From: Algoriphagus locisalis
Lineage (GTDB): Bacteria; Bacteroidota; Bacteroidia; Cytophagales; Cyclobacteriaceae
DNA length: 64,000 nt
Direction: 5' to 3'
Assembly (NCBI RefSeq): GCF_900116615.1
Contig: NZ_FPBF01000001.1
Coordinates: forward strand, 477,625-541,624
Each line of letters begins with the position of its first letter. The stretch's first letter is position 1. A model generated the notes under the pieces. That model did no database searches, was not told where the DNA came from, and saw only the letters and a program-made list of their open reading frames with translations. Positions 27,267 to 36,579 of this stretch are shown piece by piece. The translations under genes were made by a program, and so were the position numbers.

Positions 27267-28101
27267 TAGACCTATATTTTTAATTGGAGCCGCAAGAAGT
27301 GGTACTACTCTGTTAGGTGATATTTTAAGTAAACATCACGATTTAGCTTATTGGATAGAACCTAAATATATATGGAAATACAAATCTCCAAATATTTTGA
27401 ATGATTATAGATTTAAAGATGATGTTGATGATGATATAAGGAAATTTATATATAACAGATTTAATCTTTTTTTGAAAAAGTGCAAAAAATCTCGATTTAT
27501 AGAAAAAACTCCTAGTAATTGTTTTAGAATTCCTTTTATTGATTCAATTTTTCCTAATGCTATTTATATAAATATTATTAGAGATGGTAGAGATGTTACA
27601 ATATCTGCATATAAAAAGTGGACATTTAAACATGATACATCTGCGTATGAAAGAAGGCTTTCTTTTAATGAATTCCCATTAATAGATTTTCCATATTATT
27701 TATTTCACTTTGTAAAACAATTTGTTATTCAACAATTTTATCCTAATGAACTCAGGATGTGGGGTCCAATGAGTCCTTCTATAATAACATATTTAAATAA
27801 GTCTATTGAAGAGGCTTGTGCATACCAATGGAGAGAATCTACAGAGACTTCTATTAATGATCTATCTAAAATTGATCAAAATAGAGTTATAAATATCAGA
27901 TATGAAGATCTATTGTCTGATCCTTGTAAACATTTGAATGAAATATTTAAAGTTTGTAAATTATCTAATTCTAATGAAACTATATTATATGCTGAGAATA
28001 TAATAAAATCAAATAATTCTAATAAGTGGTTAAATAATAAGTTTATTGATAAAGTATCCTACATTTTAGATCCTACTCTTGAAAAATTAGGATATCTATG
28101 A
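27259..28101 (+). CDS. Sulfotransferase domain protein 3
   Basis: Third sulfotransferase, 280 residues from ATG 27259 (the frame is open further upstream inside the glycosyltransferase gene, but MLDRPIFLIGAARSGTTLLG is the natural start). 5'-PSB loop FLIGAARSGTTLLGDIL and 3'-PB YINIIRDGRDVTISAYKKW are clear; YEDLLSDP follows. This is the Sulfotransfer_3-like pattern, distinct from the other two. Overlaps the upstream gene by 8 bp. Confidence 0.88.
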   Translation: MLDRPIFLIGAARSGTTLLGDILSKHHDLAYWIEPKYIWKYKSPNILNDYRFKDDVDDDIRKFIYNRFNLFLKKCKKSRFIEKTPSNCFRIPFIDSIFPNAIYINIIRDGRDVTISAYKKWTFKHDTSAYERRLSFNEFPLIDFPYYLFHFVKQFVIQQFYPNELRMWGPMSPSIITYLNKSIEEACAYQWRESTETSINDLSKIDQNRVINIRYEDLLSDPCKHLNEIFKVCKLSNSNETILYAENIIKSNNSNKWLNNKFIDKVSYILDPTLEKLGYL

Positions 28102-28141
28102 ATGCTCATTTTTTTTAAGTTTAATTTAAATTTATTCTGCC

Positions 28142-28897
28142 TTGAAAGTATCTTTAGTTACTGTTTGTTTTAATTCTGTTAATACTATTAAGAGTACTAT
28201 GGAAAGTGTTGCTGCTCAAGATTACTCTGATTTAGAATATATAGTTATTGACGGTAATTCTAAAGATGGTACTCAGGATATCATTCGCTCATTTAATGGG
28301 GTAGTTTCACGCTGGATTTCTGAACCAGACAATGGTCTATATGATGCAATGAATAAAGGTATTCAAATGGCTACTGGTGATATAGTAGGTATTATAAATT
28401 CAGATGATTTTTACCACCGTACAGATGCTATTTCCCAGGTGGTGAATGCATTTCAGATCTTTGGATCACAGTGTATTTATGCAGATATTCGATTTGTAAG
28501 GCCAGATAACTTAAAAAGAACTGTTCGCTATTATTCCTCAAAGAAGTTTGAATTGAGCTCTTTTAAAGTAGGGGTAATTCCTGCACACCCAACATTTTTC
28601 ACCTATCGACGCAATTTTGAAAAATTTGGATATTATAAAATTGACTACAAAATTGCAGCAGACTTTGAGCTGTTGGTGAGATTTCTTTACAAACATAAGC
28701 TCAGCTATTACTATCTTCCTATTGATCTTTTGAAAATGCGGACAGGAGGTCTAAGTACTAAGTCTTGGAAAAGCAATGTGATTATCAATCAAGAGGATTT
28801 GCGGGCTTGCAAAGAAAATGGCTTAAAAACGAATTATTTTTGGCTGTATTCCCGATATTTCAGAAAATTATTAGAATTAATACCTGGTTTATTTTGA
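28142..28897 (+). CDS. Glycosyltransferase family 2 protein
   Basis: GT-A glycosyltransferase of 251 residues. Motifs: SLVTVCFNSVNTIKSTMESV, YIVIDGNSKDGTQDII, and the metal-binding DxD equivalent INSDDFYH. Close in pattern to WcaA/PssE-type colanic-acid transferases that use UDP- or GDP-sugars. It starts with TTG at 28142. Its stop overlaps the TTG start of the Wzi-like gene in the TTGA arrangement. Confidence 0.9.
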   Translation: MKVSLVTVCFNSVNTIKSTMESVAAQDYSDLEYIVIDGNSKDGTQDIIRSFNGVVSRWISEPDNGLYDAMNKGIQMATGDIVGIINSDDFYHRTDAISQVVNAFQIFGSQCIYADIRFVRPDNLKRTVRYYSSKKFELSSFKVGVIPAHPTFFTYRRNFEKFGYYKIDYKIAADFELLVRFLYKHKLSYYYLPIDLLKMRTGGLSTKSWKSNVIINQEDLRACKENGLKTNYFWLYSRYFRKLLELIPGLF

Positions 28898-30555
28898 GAG
28901 GATTCCTTATAGTATTTCTTTTTTGCTTATACCAAATCGCTCCCGCACAGGTTATTCCAGCAGGATTTCCTGTTTTGGAGGAGCGGGCCAGACTTAATCA
29001 ATTGATTACCGATTCTGATTCCACATCCTTTTTGATTCGTCCCATATTAAATCACCAAGGATCTGAATTTTTAGGCTTTGATTCCCCATCAATTGCAAAA
29101 AAATCTAACTATCTCACAATACTTCCTGCTTTAAGTACATTTCGAGTAAATACCAAAAGGCCATATGGCTTTGGAGATTATGGAATGATACCTACACCAG
29201 GAGCACAGTTTTATCTTTCAGGAGGTATTCACTATCAGTTTAAAGAGCTTGGAATTACCTTATATCCTGATTTTGTGTTATCTCAAAATTCTAAATTTGA
29301 CGGTTTTTTAGGCTTTGATGAATCTTTATTAGATTTTTCTAGGTTTCGCTATTGGAATTTAGGTGATAACCCTGAGCGATTTGGTTCTGGAAATTATTAT
29401 CGAGTAAGTTTGGGTCAATCTAGAATTTCTTATGGTTTCAAATCTTTCGAATTAGCAATTGCTAATCAAAATATTTGGTGGGGACCCGGTCAATTTAATT
29501 CTTTGACATTTTCAAATAATACTCCAGGTTTTCCAATGCTTACCATTGGTACAAGAAAACCAGCCAAGACTTTTTTAGGTAATTTTGAAGTACAAATTAT
29601 GTCTGGAATTTTAAATACTACTAGACTTTCCCCTACTCAGTCTGATTCTTTAAATATGCTTTACTATAAACCCAGAAGAGAGAAAGATCGATATGTTAAT
29701 GGTTTGGTAGTGTCTTATAATCCAAAATGGGTTAAAGGTTTATATATTGGTGGCACAAGAACAGTTCAAACATTTACTGATTCTGTTTCTTCTAGTTTTC
29801 AGGATGTATTACCAGTTTTTTTGCCCGTAACTAAAAGTGCCTTTGGTTCAGATTTAATAGGTGAATCAGATAAAGGCAAAAGCCAGCAAATTACGATCTT
29901 TGGTCGATATTTGAATTCTTCTTCTGGTTCGGAAATTTATTTTGAATTTGGAAGAAGAGATCATGCTCTGAATTGGAGGGAGTTTATATTAAGTCCGGAG
30001 CACGCAAGAGGATATATTATTGGGTTTAACCAAATGTTTAATTTAAAGGGGCTTGAATCTAAACTCTTAATTCGTGGGGAGATTACACATCAGCAAGAGT
30101 CCGTAAATAGATATATCAGATATATAGGCTTGGGAGGTGGTACCTCTTGGCATACCAATGGTTCTATCGGGGGAATTACACACTTTGGCCAACCGACAGG
30201 AGTTGGAATTGGTACAGGGTCAAATATCCAAACTTTGGAATTCAGTAAAATTGATGGATTTAATAAGACAGGTGTTTTCTTTGAAAGACTTGATAACACC
30301 GTAGATTATTATTATAAAGTTCAATTTCAAGATACAGAAAGAAAACCTTGGGTCGATCTTTCTTTAGGATTCCTTTATGACAAACAAGTCAATAATCTAT
30401 TAATAAGCTCCAAACTTCAAGTGATACACGCCAGAAATTACCAATGGCAGTTGGACCCATCTAGTACCCCTGATTTTCCCAAAGGGAAAAACCTAACTTC
30501 AATGATGGCTCAGGTTAGTCTGATTTATCTTTGGAATAAGAATTTAGACAAGTAG
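28894..30555 (+). CDS. wzi: Wzi-family capsule assembly outer-membrane protein
   Basis: Outer-membrane beta-barrel of 553 residues predicted to anchor or assemble the exported polysaccharide at the surface. I start it at TTG 28894, because RGFLIVFLFCLYQIAPAQ then forms a signal peptide and the codon overlaps the upstream stop (TTGA), as at 23352. The frame is open to 28765 within the GT2 gene. Family features include YGFGDYGMIPTPGAQFYLSG, NQNIWWGPGQFNSLTFSNN and many alternating aromatic strands to a terminal strand (LIYLWNKNL). Base composition starts to rise again here. Confidence 0.85.
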   Translation: MRGFLIVFLFCLYQIAPAQVIPAGFPVLEERARLNQLITDSDSTSFLIRPILNHQGSEFLGFDSPSIAKKSNYLTILPALSTFRVNTKRPYGFGDYGMIPTPGAQFYLSGGIHYQFKELGITLYPDFVLSQNSKFDGFLGFDESLLDFSRFRYWNLGDNPERFGSGNYYRVSLGQSRISYGFKSFELAIANQNIWWGPGQFNSLTFSNNTPGFPMLTIGTRKPAKTFLGNFEVQIMSGILNTTRLSPTQSDSLNMLYYKPRREKDRYVNGLVVSYNPKWVKGLYIGGTRTVQTFTDSVSSSFQDVLPVFLPVTKSAFGSDLIGESDKGKSQQITIFGRYLNSSSGSEIYFEFGRRDHALNWREFILSPEHARGYIIGFNQMFNLKGLESKLLIRGEITHQQESVNRYIRYIGLGGGTSWHTNGSIGGITHFGQPTGVGIGTGSNIQTLEFSKIDGFNKTGVFFERLDNTVDYYYKVQFQDTERKPWVDLSLGFLYDKQVNNLLISSKLQVIHARNYQWQLDPSSTPDFPKGKNLTSMMAQVSLIYLWNKNLDK

Positions 30556-30570
30556 GTAAATCATTCGAAT

Positions 30571-32328
30571 TTGACTATTGATATTTTAATTACAAGTGTC
30601 CTTGTAACAGGATTAGTCCTTAGCCTTTACAAAAACTGGCCAAAGCCTTCTCTGGCATTTGTACTAGTAGTTTTTGCTTTTGTGATTTTGAAAGTTATCT
30701 CAATTGAGGATTTTCTTCAAGGTTTGGCGAATAAGCAGATCATCCTAATTTTTTTATTGATCATTTTGACCTCTGGCATTCAGCAGAATCTAGGAAAGGG
30801 ATTTTTCTATGCCCTGTTTAAGAAAAGTCTTTCCCCTTTTCAGTTTAGATTAAGAATGATGCTAACAGTTTCAGGCTTGTCCAGTATGCTTAATAATACA
30901 CCTGTGGTGGCTTTTATGATCCCTTACGTCAAGAACTGGTCTGAAAGCAACGGGTATTCAGCTTCCAAATTTTTGATTCCACTCTCATTTGCTACCATCC
31001 TGGGGGGAATGATTACTATAGTGGGGACTTCCACTAATCTTGTTTTAAATGGCTTGATAGTACAATCAGGACTTCCTTCTCTAGGCTATTCGGACTTCTT
31101 GTTTTTGGGTGGCTTAGTGACTGTTTTGGGATTAATCTATTTAGCTTTTTTCTCTGAAAAGTTGCTCCCTAACACCACCACCAGAAAGGATAGCTTATTG
31201 GAGCACCTGAATGAATACCTGGTAGAAACCAAGGTGAATCCAAGCTCAACTTTGATCGGCAAAACCATAGAAGAAGCTGGCTTAAGACATCTCAAGGATT
31301 TATTCCTAGTAGAGATTAAAAGAGGAGAAAGAAGTATTACGGCAGTGTCTTCAGATAGAATTATACACTCGGAAGATGTACTGTTTTTTGCAGGAAATAC
31401 CCAATCTATTTTGGAGTTGATCAATGACAACAATGGATTGGAACTTCCAGATACTTCACAATTAGTTAGTAATGGCTTCTCCGCAATGACTGAAGCAGTT
31501 ATTCCATCTGGAAGTGCTTTGGTTGGCATCTCATTAAAGGAATTGGGTTTTAGGGATAGGTATAAGGCTTCTGTGATTTCGGTCTATAGAAAAGGAGATA
31601 AAGTAAAGGAGAACTTAGGAGAGATAAAACTAAAGGAGGGTGATTTATTATTGCTTTTATGCTCCAAAGATTTTTCCAAGGTGATCTCCAGCCGGGATTT
31701 GATTGTTCTCACCAAATCAGGGGAAGTTCAAAAAGAATTGTCTTTTAAAAAGACGCTACCTAGTATAATTTCAATCGGAGTTTTACTCATTGGTATTTTT
31801 GGGTTGATAGATTTATTTCTGGCTGCCTTTATAGGCATTTTGGTCATGACTCTAGCTAAGGTGATTAACTTGAACCAGATCAAATCGGCTATTGATGTGG
31901 ATCTATTAATCATTTTAGTTTCCGCTTTGGCAGTGGGAGTGGCGATTCAAAAATCTGGATCGGCTTCATTTTTGGTTCAGCAGATCTCTAGTATGTTTGA
32001 AGACTTAAACCCCATAGGTGCTATAGTTATTTTATTTATTCTGACTTTAGGTCTGACAGCATTGATTACCAATGCAGCAGCAGTATCTATCATGTTTCCG
32101 GTAGCCTACGAAATGGGTTTGGGTTTTGGAGAAAGTCTGACCCCTTTCTTTATTGCCATAGCCTTTGCAGCTTCAGCAGATTTTATGACCCCTATAGGTT
32201 ATCAAACCAATCTGATGGTATTAGGTCCGGGGAATTATAAATTTTCAGATTATACCAAAATTGGGTTACCCTTAACTTTAATCTACTCCAGTGTAGTGAT
32301 TAGCTTTATATATTTATATTATTTCTAA
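30571..32328 (+). CDS. SLC13/DASS-type anion permease with two RCK_C (TrkA-C) domains
   Basis: Membrane transporter of 585 residues, predicted sulfate importer from its position directly before the sulfate-activation genes. N-terminal helices are followed by NNTPVVAFMIPYVKNW and GTSTNLVLNGLIVQSG (the SLC13-type SNT-like motif). Two regulatory TrkA-C domains occupy about residues 210-290 and 300-375, then the second membrane half has LVSALAVGVAIQKSG, TNAAAVSIMFPVAYEMG and MTPIGYQTNLMV. Starts with TTG at 30571. Sodium or other coupling ion unknown. Confidence 0.88.
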   Translation: MTIDILITSVLVTGLVLSLYKNWPKPSLAFVLVVFAFVILKVISIEDFLQGLANKQIILIFLLIILTSGIQQNLGKGFFYALFKKSLSPFQFRLRMMLTVSGLSSMLNNTPVVAFMIPYVKNWSESNGYSASKFLIPLSFATILGGMITIVGTSTNLVLNGLIVQSGLPSLGYSDFLFLGGLVTVLGLIYLAFFSEKLLPNTTTRKDSLLEHLNEYLVETKVNPSSTLIGKTIEEAGLRHLKDLFLVEIKRGERSITAVSSDRIIHSEDVLFFAGNTQSILELINDNNGLELPDTSQLVSNGFSAMTEAVIPSGSALVGISLKELGFRDRYKASVISVYRKGDKVKENLGEIKLKEGDLLLLLCSKDFSKVISSRDLIVLTKSGEVQKELSFKKTLPSIISIGVLLIGIFGLIDLFLAAFIGILVMTLAKVINLNQIKSAIDVDLLIILVSALAVGVAIQKSGSASFLVQQISSMFEDLNPIGAIVILFILTLGLTALITNAAAVSIMFPVAYEMGLGFGESLTPFFIAIAFAASADFMTPIGYQTNLMVLGPGNYKFSDYTKIGLPLTLIYSSVVISFIYLYYF

Positions 32329-32329
32329 A

Positions 32330-32923
32330 ATGGAAAACCACATACATCCTACTGTATTCAAGATTTCAGGACAGCAGAGAAAAGAGCGTTTAAAGCAAAA
32401 ACCTAAGCTGATTTGGTTTACGGGTTTATCCGGTTCGGGAAAATCGACCTTGGCCAATGCAGTGGAAGCACAACTATTTGAGGATGGATATATGACCTAT
32501 CTACTAGATGGGGACAATATCCGGACGGGGTTAAATAAGGATTTGGGTTTTTCAGATTCTGATAGAATTGAAAACATTAGAAGGATTGCCGAAGTAGCTA
32601 AGTTGATGATGGATGCAGGACTTTTGGTGGTTTCTGCCTTTATCTCTCCATTTAGAGAAGAACGTGAGATGATCGCCAATCTAGTAGGTGAGGATAATTT
32701 TCTGGAAATTTTTGTGGACTGCCCTATTGAGGTTTGTGAGCAAAGAGATGTGAAAGGGCTTTATGCTAAGGCCAGAAAAGGAATCATCAAGAACTTTACA
32801 GGGATAGACTCTCCTTATGAAAAGCCATTAGATCCGGCAGTGCATGTTCATTCTGATCAGGAGGAATTAAGAGATTCTGTTCAAAAAATAATTAAAACAA
32901 TTTCGGCAAACATTTGCCATTAA
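32330..32923 (+). CDS. cysC: Adenylyl-sulfate kinase
   Basis: Phosphorylates APS to PAPS, the sulfate donor for the three sulfotransferases. 197 residues. Walker A is FTGLSGSGKSTLANAVEAQL, followed by the family motifs LDGDNIRTGLNKDLGFS, FISPFREERE, FVDCPIEVCEQRDVKGLYAK-AR and FTGIDSPYEKP. Monofunctional, not fused to CysN. Begins 1 bp after the permease stop and precedes cysD by 22 bp. Confidence 0.95.
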   Translation: MENHIHPTVFKISGQQRKERLKQKPKLIWFTGLSGSGKSTLANAVEAQLFEDGYMTYLLDGDNIRTGLNKDLGFSDSDRIENIRRIAEVAKLMMDAGLLVVSAFISPFREEREMIANLVGEDNFLEIFVDCPIEVCEQRDVKGLYAKARKGIIKNFTGIDSPYEKPLDPAVHVHSDQEELRDSVQKIIKTISANICH

Positions 32924-32945
32924 ACTCAACCCAGAAAATATCACA

Positions 32946-33851
32946 ATGGGACAATATTATTTATCACATCTTAAAGAGCTGGAAGCAGAGGCAATTTTCA
33001 TCATACGTGAAGTTGTATCACAGTTTGAAAAACCAGCACTTCTATTTTCAGGAGGAAAAGACAGTATTTTGTTAGCGCATTTAGCTAAAAAGGCATTTTA
33101 TCCTGCGAAAATTCCATTTCCATTAATCCACATTGATACCGGTCATAATTTTCCGGAAACGCTGGAGTTTCGTGATGCGCTAGTGAAAGAATTGGGAGTG
33201 CAATTGGTAGTAGGATCCGTTCAAGAAAGCATAGATAAAGGTAGAGTAAGAGAGGAAACCGGAGTAAATGCCAGTAGAAATGCACTTCAAACGGTTACCT
33301 TATTGGATACACTAGAAGACCTGAAGATTGATGCCGCCATGGGTGGTGCCAGGAGAGATGAGGAGAAAGCCAGAGCCAAGGAACGCTTTTTCTCCCATAG
33401 AGATGAGTTTGGGCAATGGGATCCTAAAAACCAAAGACCGGAACTATGGAACCTCTTTAATGGAAGAAAGCATCATGGAGAACATTTCAGAGTATTTCCT
33501 ATTTCCAATTGGACTGAAATGGATGTTTGGCAATATATCAAAGAAGAGAATATTGCGTTGCCATCTTTGTACTTTTCTCATGAAAGAGAGTGCATAGTGA
33601 GAGATGAGGTGATATTAGCTAAATCAGAATACCTTCCATTAAAAGAGGGTGAAGAGATCCAAAAGTTGATCGTTCGCTATAGAACCTGTGGCGATATGCC
33701 TATAACAGGAGCAGTTCTTTCAGATGCGGATACCTTGGAGTTGATTATTGAGGAAGTAGCTACCACCAGAACTACCGAGCGTGGCACCCGAGCTGATGAT
33801 AAGCGGGGAGAAACTGCGATGGAGGATAGAAAAAAGGCGGGGTATTTTTAA
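32946..33851 (+). CDS. cysD: Sulfate adenylyltransferase subunit 2
   Basis: PP-loop ATP pyrophosphatase subunit that adenylates sulfate to APS with CysN. 301 residues. Contains the PP-loop LLFSGGKDSILLAHLA, HIDTGHNFPETLEFRD, MGGARRDEEKARAKERFFSH and the C-terminal TERGTRADDKRGETAMEDRK then KAGYF that is diagnostic for CysD. Normal length. It is separated from cysN by about 350 bp of repeat DNA. Confidence 0.96.
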   Translation: MGQYYLSHLKELEAEAIFIIREVVSQFEKPALLFSGGKDSILLAHLAKKAFYPAKIPFPLIHIDTGHNFPETLEFRDALVKELGVQLVVGSVQESIDKGRVREETGVNASRNALQTVTLLDTLEDLKIDAAMGGARRDEEKARAKERFFSHRDEFGQWDPKNQRPELWNLFNGRKHHGEHFRVFPISNWTEMDVWQYIKEENIALPSLYFSHERECIVRDEVILAKSEYLPLKEGEEIQKLIVRYRTCGDMPITGAVLSDADTLELIIEEVATTRTTERGTRADDKRGETAMEDRKKAGYF

Positions 33852-34207
33852 CCAATTGTACCAAGTACAATGTACAAAGTACCAAGTAAATCCAACTGAA
33901 TTCATACCGTCATTGCGAGGAGCTATCCACAATGATTTTTCATAAAAGGAAACTTTAAAAGCTCCGAAGCAATCTCAATAAAAAATATACCATCGATTTG
34001 ATCCTGAGTATCGGGAGAAGCAATTTTGGAAATGCATTTGTAGTCATTTCGACCAAAGGGAGAAATCTCTAGGAGTATTTATAAGAGATAGATTTCTCCT
34101 CGTTCCTCGTCGAAATGACTCCCTAATAAATTTCAGCAATTAATAAAAGACTGCCGCGGCTCGTACCTCGCCTCGCAGTGACGTTCAAACAAAAGATTTT
34201 ACATAAA
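33852..34207. repeat. Dispersed GTCATTGCGAG / GTCATTTCGAC repeats between cysD and cysN
   Basis: Two repeat types split the cysDN pair. The first (33904-33979) runs from CGTCATTGCGAGGAGC to CTCCGAAGCAATCTC. The second (about 34047-34123) is a long imperfect palindrome, with GTCATTTCGACC...GGAGAAATCTC on the left and GATTTCTCCTCG...GTCGAAATGAC on the right. Related pieces occur at 14698, 42416, 58070 and 60714. No gene seen. Confidence 0.7.
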
Positions 34208-35467
34208 ATGTCCATACAAGAAAATAATCAATTACTAAGATTCACTACTGCCGGTTCCGTAGATGACGGAAAAAGTACACTGATAGGCAGACTACTATAC
34301 GACTCAAAATCCATATTTGAAGATCAAATTGAGGCAGTAAAAACTTCCTCGGAAAAGAAAGGTTTTGACTATGTGGATTTATCTCTATTAACCGATGGAT
34401 TGAAGTCAGAACGGGAGCAGGGAATCACTATTGATGTGGCCTACAGATACTTTGCCACTCCTAAAAGAAAGTTTATTATCGCGGATACTCCTGGTCATAC
34501 GCAGTACACCAGAAACATGGTTACAGGGGCTTCTACAGCAAACCTGGCCATTATATTGGTAGATGCAAGAAAGGGGTTGCTGGAACAGACGTATAGACAT
34601 TCCTTTATAGCATCCCTTTTAAAAATACCTCATGTGGTGGTATGTGTTAATAAAATGGATTTGGTGGATTATTCTGAGGAAGTTTACAATAAAATCGTAG
34701 CAGATTACGAAGCTTTTTCCTCAAAACTGGATATCAAAGACGTTCAGTTTGTGCCTATTTCAGCTTTGAAAGGTGATAATGTGGTTGATAGATCTACTAA
34801 CATGGCATGGTATGAGGGATCGACTCTGTTATATCATTTGGAGCATGTGCATATCGCATCTGATTTTAATCACATAGACTGTAGATTCCCGGTTCAGATG
34901 GTAATCCGTCCCCATACCTTAGGATTTCAGGATTTTAGAGGTTATGCCGGTAGAATCGATGGCGGGATTTTTAAGCCAGGGGATGAGGTTAAGGTTTTGC
35001 CATCAGGATTTTCAAGTAAAATCAAGTCTATAGAGTTGAATGGTGAGCCAATTTCGGAAGCCTATGCACCTATGTCAGTGACCATGACTTTGGAGGATGA
35101 GATTGATATTTCCAGAGGAGATATGATTGTTAGACCAAATAATCAACCGGCTGTAGAGCAGGATCTTGAAGTAATGGTTTGCTGGATGAATCAGAAGTCC
35201 CTTCAAACCCGCACCAAATTGATTCTGAAGCATACAACTAAGGAATGCCAGGCTATGATCAAAGATATTCAATACAAAGTAGATGTGAATACACTCCATA
35301 GAATAGAGGATATCTCTGAAATAGGGATGAATGATATTGCCAGAGTTTCTATCAGAACGGCTCAACCTGTGTTTATCGATCCTTACAGAAAGAATAGAAT
35401 GACTGGTTCAGTTATTTTGATTGATCCAAATACCAATGAGACAGTTGGTGCTGGGATGATTATATGA
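34208..35467 (+). CDS. cysN: Sulfate adenylyltransferase subunit 1 (GTPase)
   Basis: EF-Tu-like GTPase that drives sulfate adenylation by CysD. 419 residues from ATG 34208 (MSIQENNQLLRFTTAGSVDD); the longer ATG at 34178 adds ten unlikely residues. GTPase motifs: AGSVDDGKST (G1), ADTPGHTQYTRNM (G3), NKMDLVD (G4). A beta-barrel region follows to the C terminus (FIDPYRKNRMTGSVILID). No fused APS kinase domain, in keeping with the separate cysC upstream. Confidence 0.95.
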   Translation: MSIQENNQLLRFTTAGSVDDGKSTLIGRLLYDSKSIFEDQIEAVKTSSEKKGFDYVDLSLLTDGLKSEREQGITIDVAYRYFATPKRKFIIADTPGHTQYTRNMVTGASTANLAIILVDARKGLLEQTYRHSFIASLLKIPHVVVCVNKMDLVDYSEEVYNKIVADYEAFSSKLDIKDVQFVPISALKGDNVVDRSTNMAWYEGSTLLYHLEHVHIASDFNHIDCRFPVQMVIRPHTLGFQDFRGYAGRIDGGIFKPGDEVKVLPSGFSSKIKSIELNGEPISEAYAPMSVTMTLEDEIDISRGDMIVRPNNQPAVEQDLEVMVCWMNQKSLQTRTKLILKHTTKECQAMIKDIQYKVDVNTLHRIEDISEIGMNDIARVSIRTAQPVFIDPYRKNRMTGSVILIDPNTNETVGAGMII

Positions 35468-35474
35468 GAATCAA

Positions 35475-35505
35475 GATTTTAGATTCTAAAATCAAGACTT
35501 TTAAT
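35475..35505 (+). terminator. Weak hairpin after cysN
   Basis: GATTTTAGA and TCTAAAATC form a perfect 9-bp AT-rich stem with a single-base centre (35475-35493), followed by AAGACTTTT. It is 8 bp past the cysN stop. The loop is too tight for a classic terminator, so an attenuator or chance palindrome is equally possible. Confidence 0.25.
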
Positions 35506-35582
35506 TCAATTAATAAAACACGAATTTACCTCTCAACAATTCCCCCTTTAAAAGGGGGATAGGGGGATTTAATAGCAAGATT

Positions 35583-36353
35583 TTGAATAAAATTAATATA
35601 AAAGAACTTACCTCTATAGCTAAAGAAGCCTCTTTAATAGCTGGAAAAGCTATCCTTGAAATTTACAATTCAGCTGATTTTGGAGTAGAAATGAAAGGAG
35701 ATAATTCACCTTTGACCAAAGCTGATCAAGCCGCACACCATGTTATTGTAGATTGTCTAGAGAAAACCGGTTTGCCTATTCTTTCTGAGGAAGGAAAAGA
35801 TATTTCTTATGAAGAGCGTAAAAATTGGGATTATTTCTGGATGGTGGATCCTTTGGATGGAACCAAAGAATTTATCAAGAAGAACGGTGAATTTACAGTT
35901 AACATCGCTTTGATTCACCAAGGGAAACCAATCCTTGGAGTAGTCTATGCTCCAGTATTAAAATGGTTGTATTGGGGAAATGATGAAGATGGGGCTTGGA
36001 AACAAGAATCTGATAAAGCTGCTTTTAAGCTTGAACAATCAAGAGTTTCTGAAGTAAAAATCATAGTAGCAAGTCGATCTCACCTAAGTAAAGAAACCCA
36101 GGACTTTATAGATCAGTATCCCAATACGGAGGTCATTTCAATGGGCTCATCTTTAAAACTCATGCTAGTCGCAGAAGGTAGAGCGCAAGTTTACCCAAGA
36201 TTTGCACCAACGATGGAATGGGATACTGCAGCTGCTCATGGTGTTGTTTTGGCATCTGGGGGAGAAGTAAAGAAGTGGCCAGAGAAATCGGCTCTTGAGT
36301 ATAATAAGGAAAACCTGCTGAACCCTTGGTTTATTTGTGCCTCTGCAAGTTGA
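35583..36353 (+). CDS. cysQ: 3'(2'),5'-bisphosphate nucleotidase
   Basis: Hydrolyses PAP, the by-product of sulfotransferases, to AMP; this relieves product inhibition of sulfation. 256 residues of the inositol monophosphatase fold. Metal-site motifs: ILSEEGKDISYEE, MVDPLDGTKEFIKKNGEFTV, and WDTAAAHGVVLASGG near the C terminus. It begins with TTG at 35583, no ATG being available before the fold. A short C-rich/G-rich repeat (CCCCCTTTAAAAGGGGGAT) lies just upstream at about 35540-35570. Confidence 0.92.
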   Translation: MNKINIKELTSIAKEASLIAGKAILEIYNSADFGVEMKGDNSPLTKADQAAHHVIVDCLEKTGLPILSEEGKDISYEERKNWDYFWMVDPLDGTKEFIKKNGEFTVNIALIHQGKPILGVVYAPVLKWLYWGNDEDGAWKQESDKAAFKLEQSRVSEVKIIVASRSHLSKETQDFIDQYPNTEVISMGSSLKLMLVAEGRAQVYPRFAPTMEWDTAAAHGVVLASGGEVKKWPEKSALEYNKENLLNPWFICASAS

Positions 36354-36428
36354 ATATTGGTGTAAAACTCCCTGAAATGAGGAGAAATCCCACATGGGCT
36401 TATTTGATGCTTTTTTAAATTAGTTAAT

Positions 36429-36579
36429 ATGTATATCCGCTTTTCTAGCATTAAAGAGGCAAACGCTATGTAAGATAGATTAAATTTAACAAATGAGGCC
36501 GCTTCGGTCTTCGGTCATCGGTCTTCCGACCAGATTAGCAAAGATTTTAAGGCTACTGGCATAATTGAGAATAATCATA
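36429..36579. mobile_element. MITE-like element copy 2 (151 bp)
   Basis: Begins ATGTATATCCGCTTTTCTAG and ends GGCTACTGGCATAATTGAG-AATAATCATA, i.e. the same bipartite inverted ends as copy 1. Perfect 9-bp direct repeats TTAGTTAAT flank it at 36420-36428 and 36580-36588. The core has CTTCGGTCTTCGGTCATCGG. No coding capacity. It lies between cysQ and the WecA-type gene. Confidence 0.82.
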
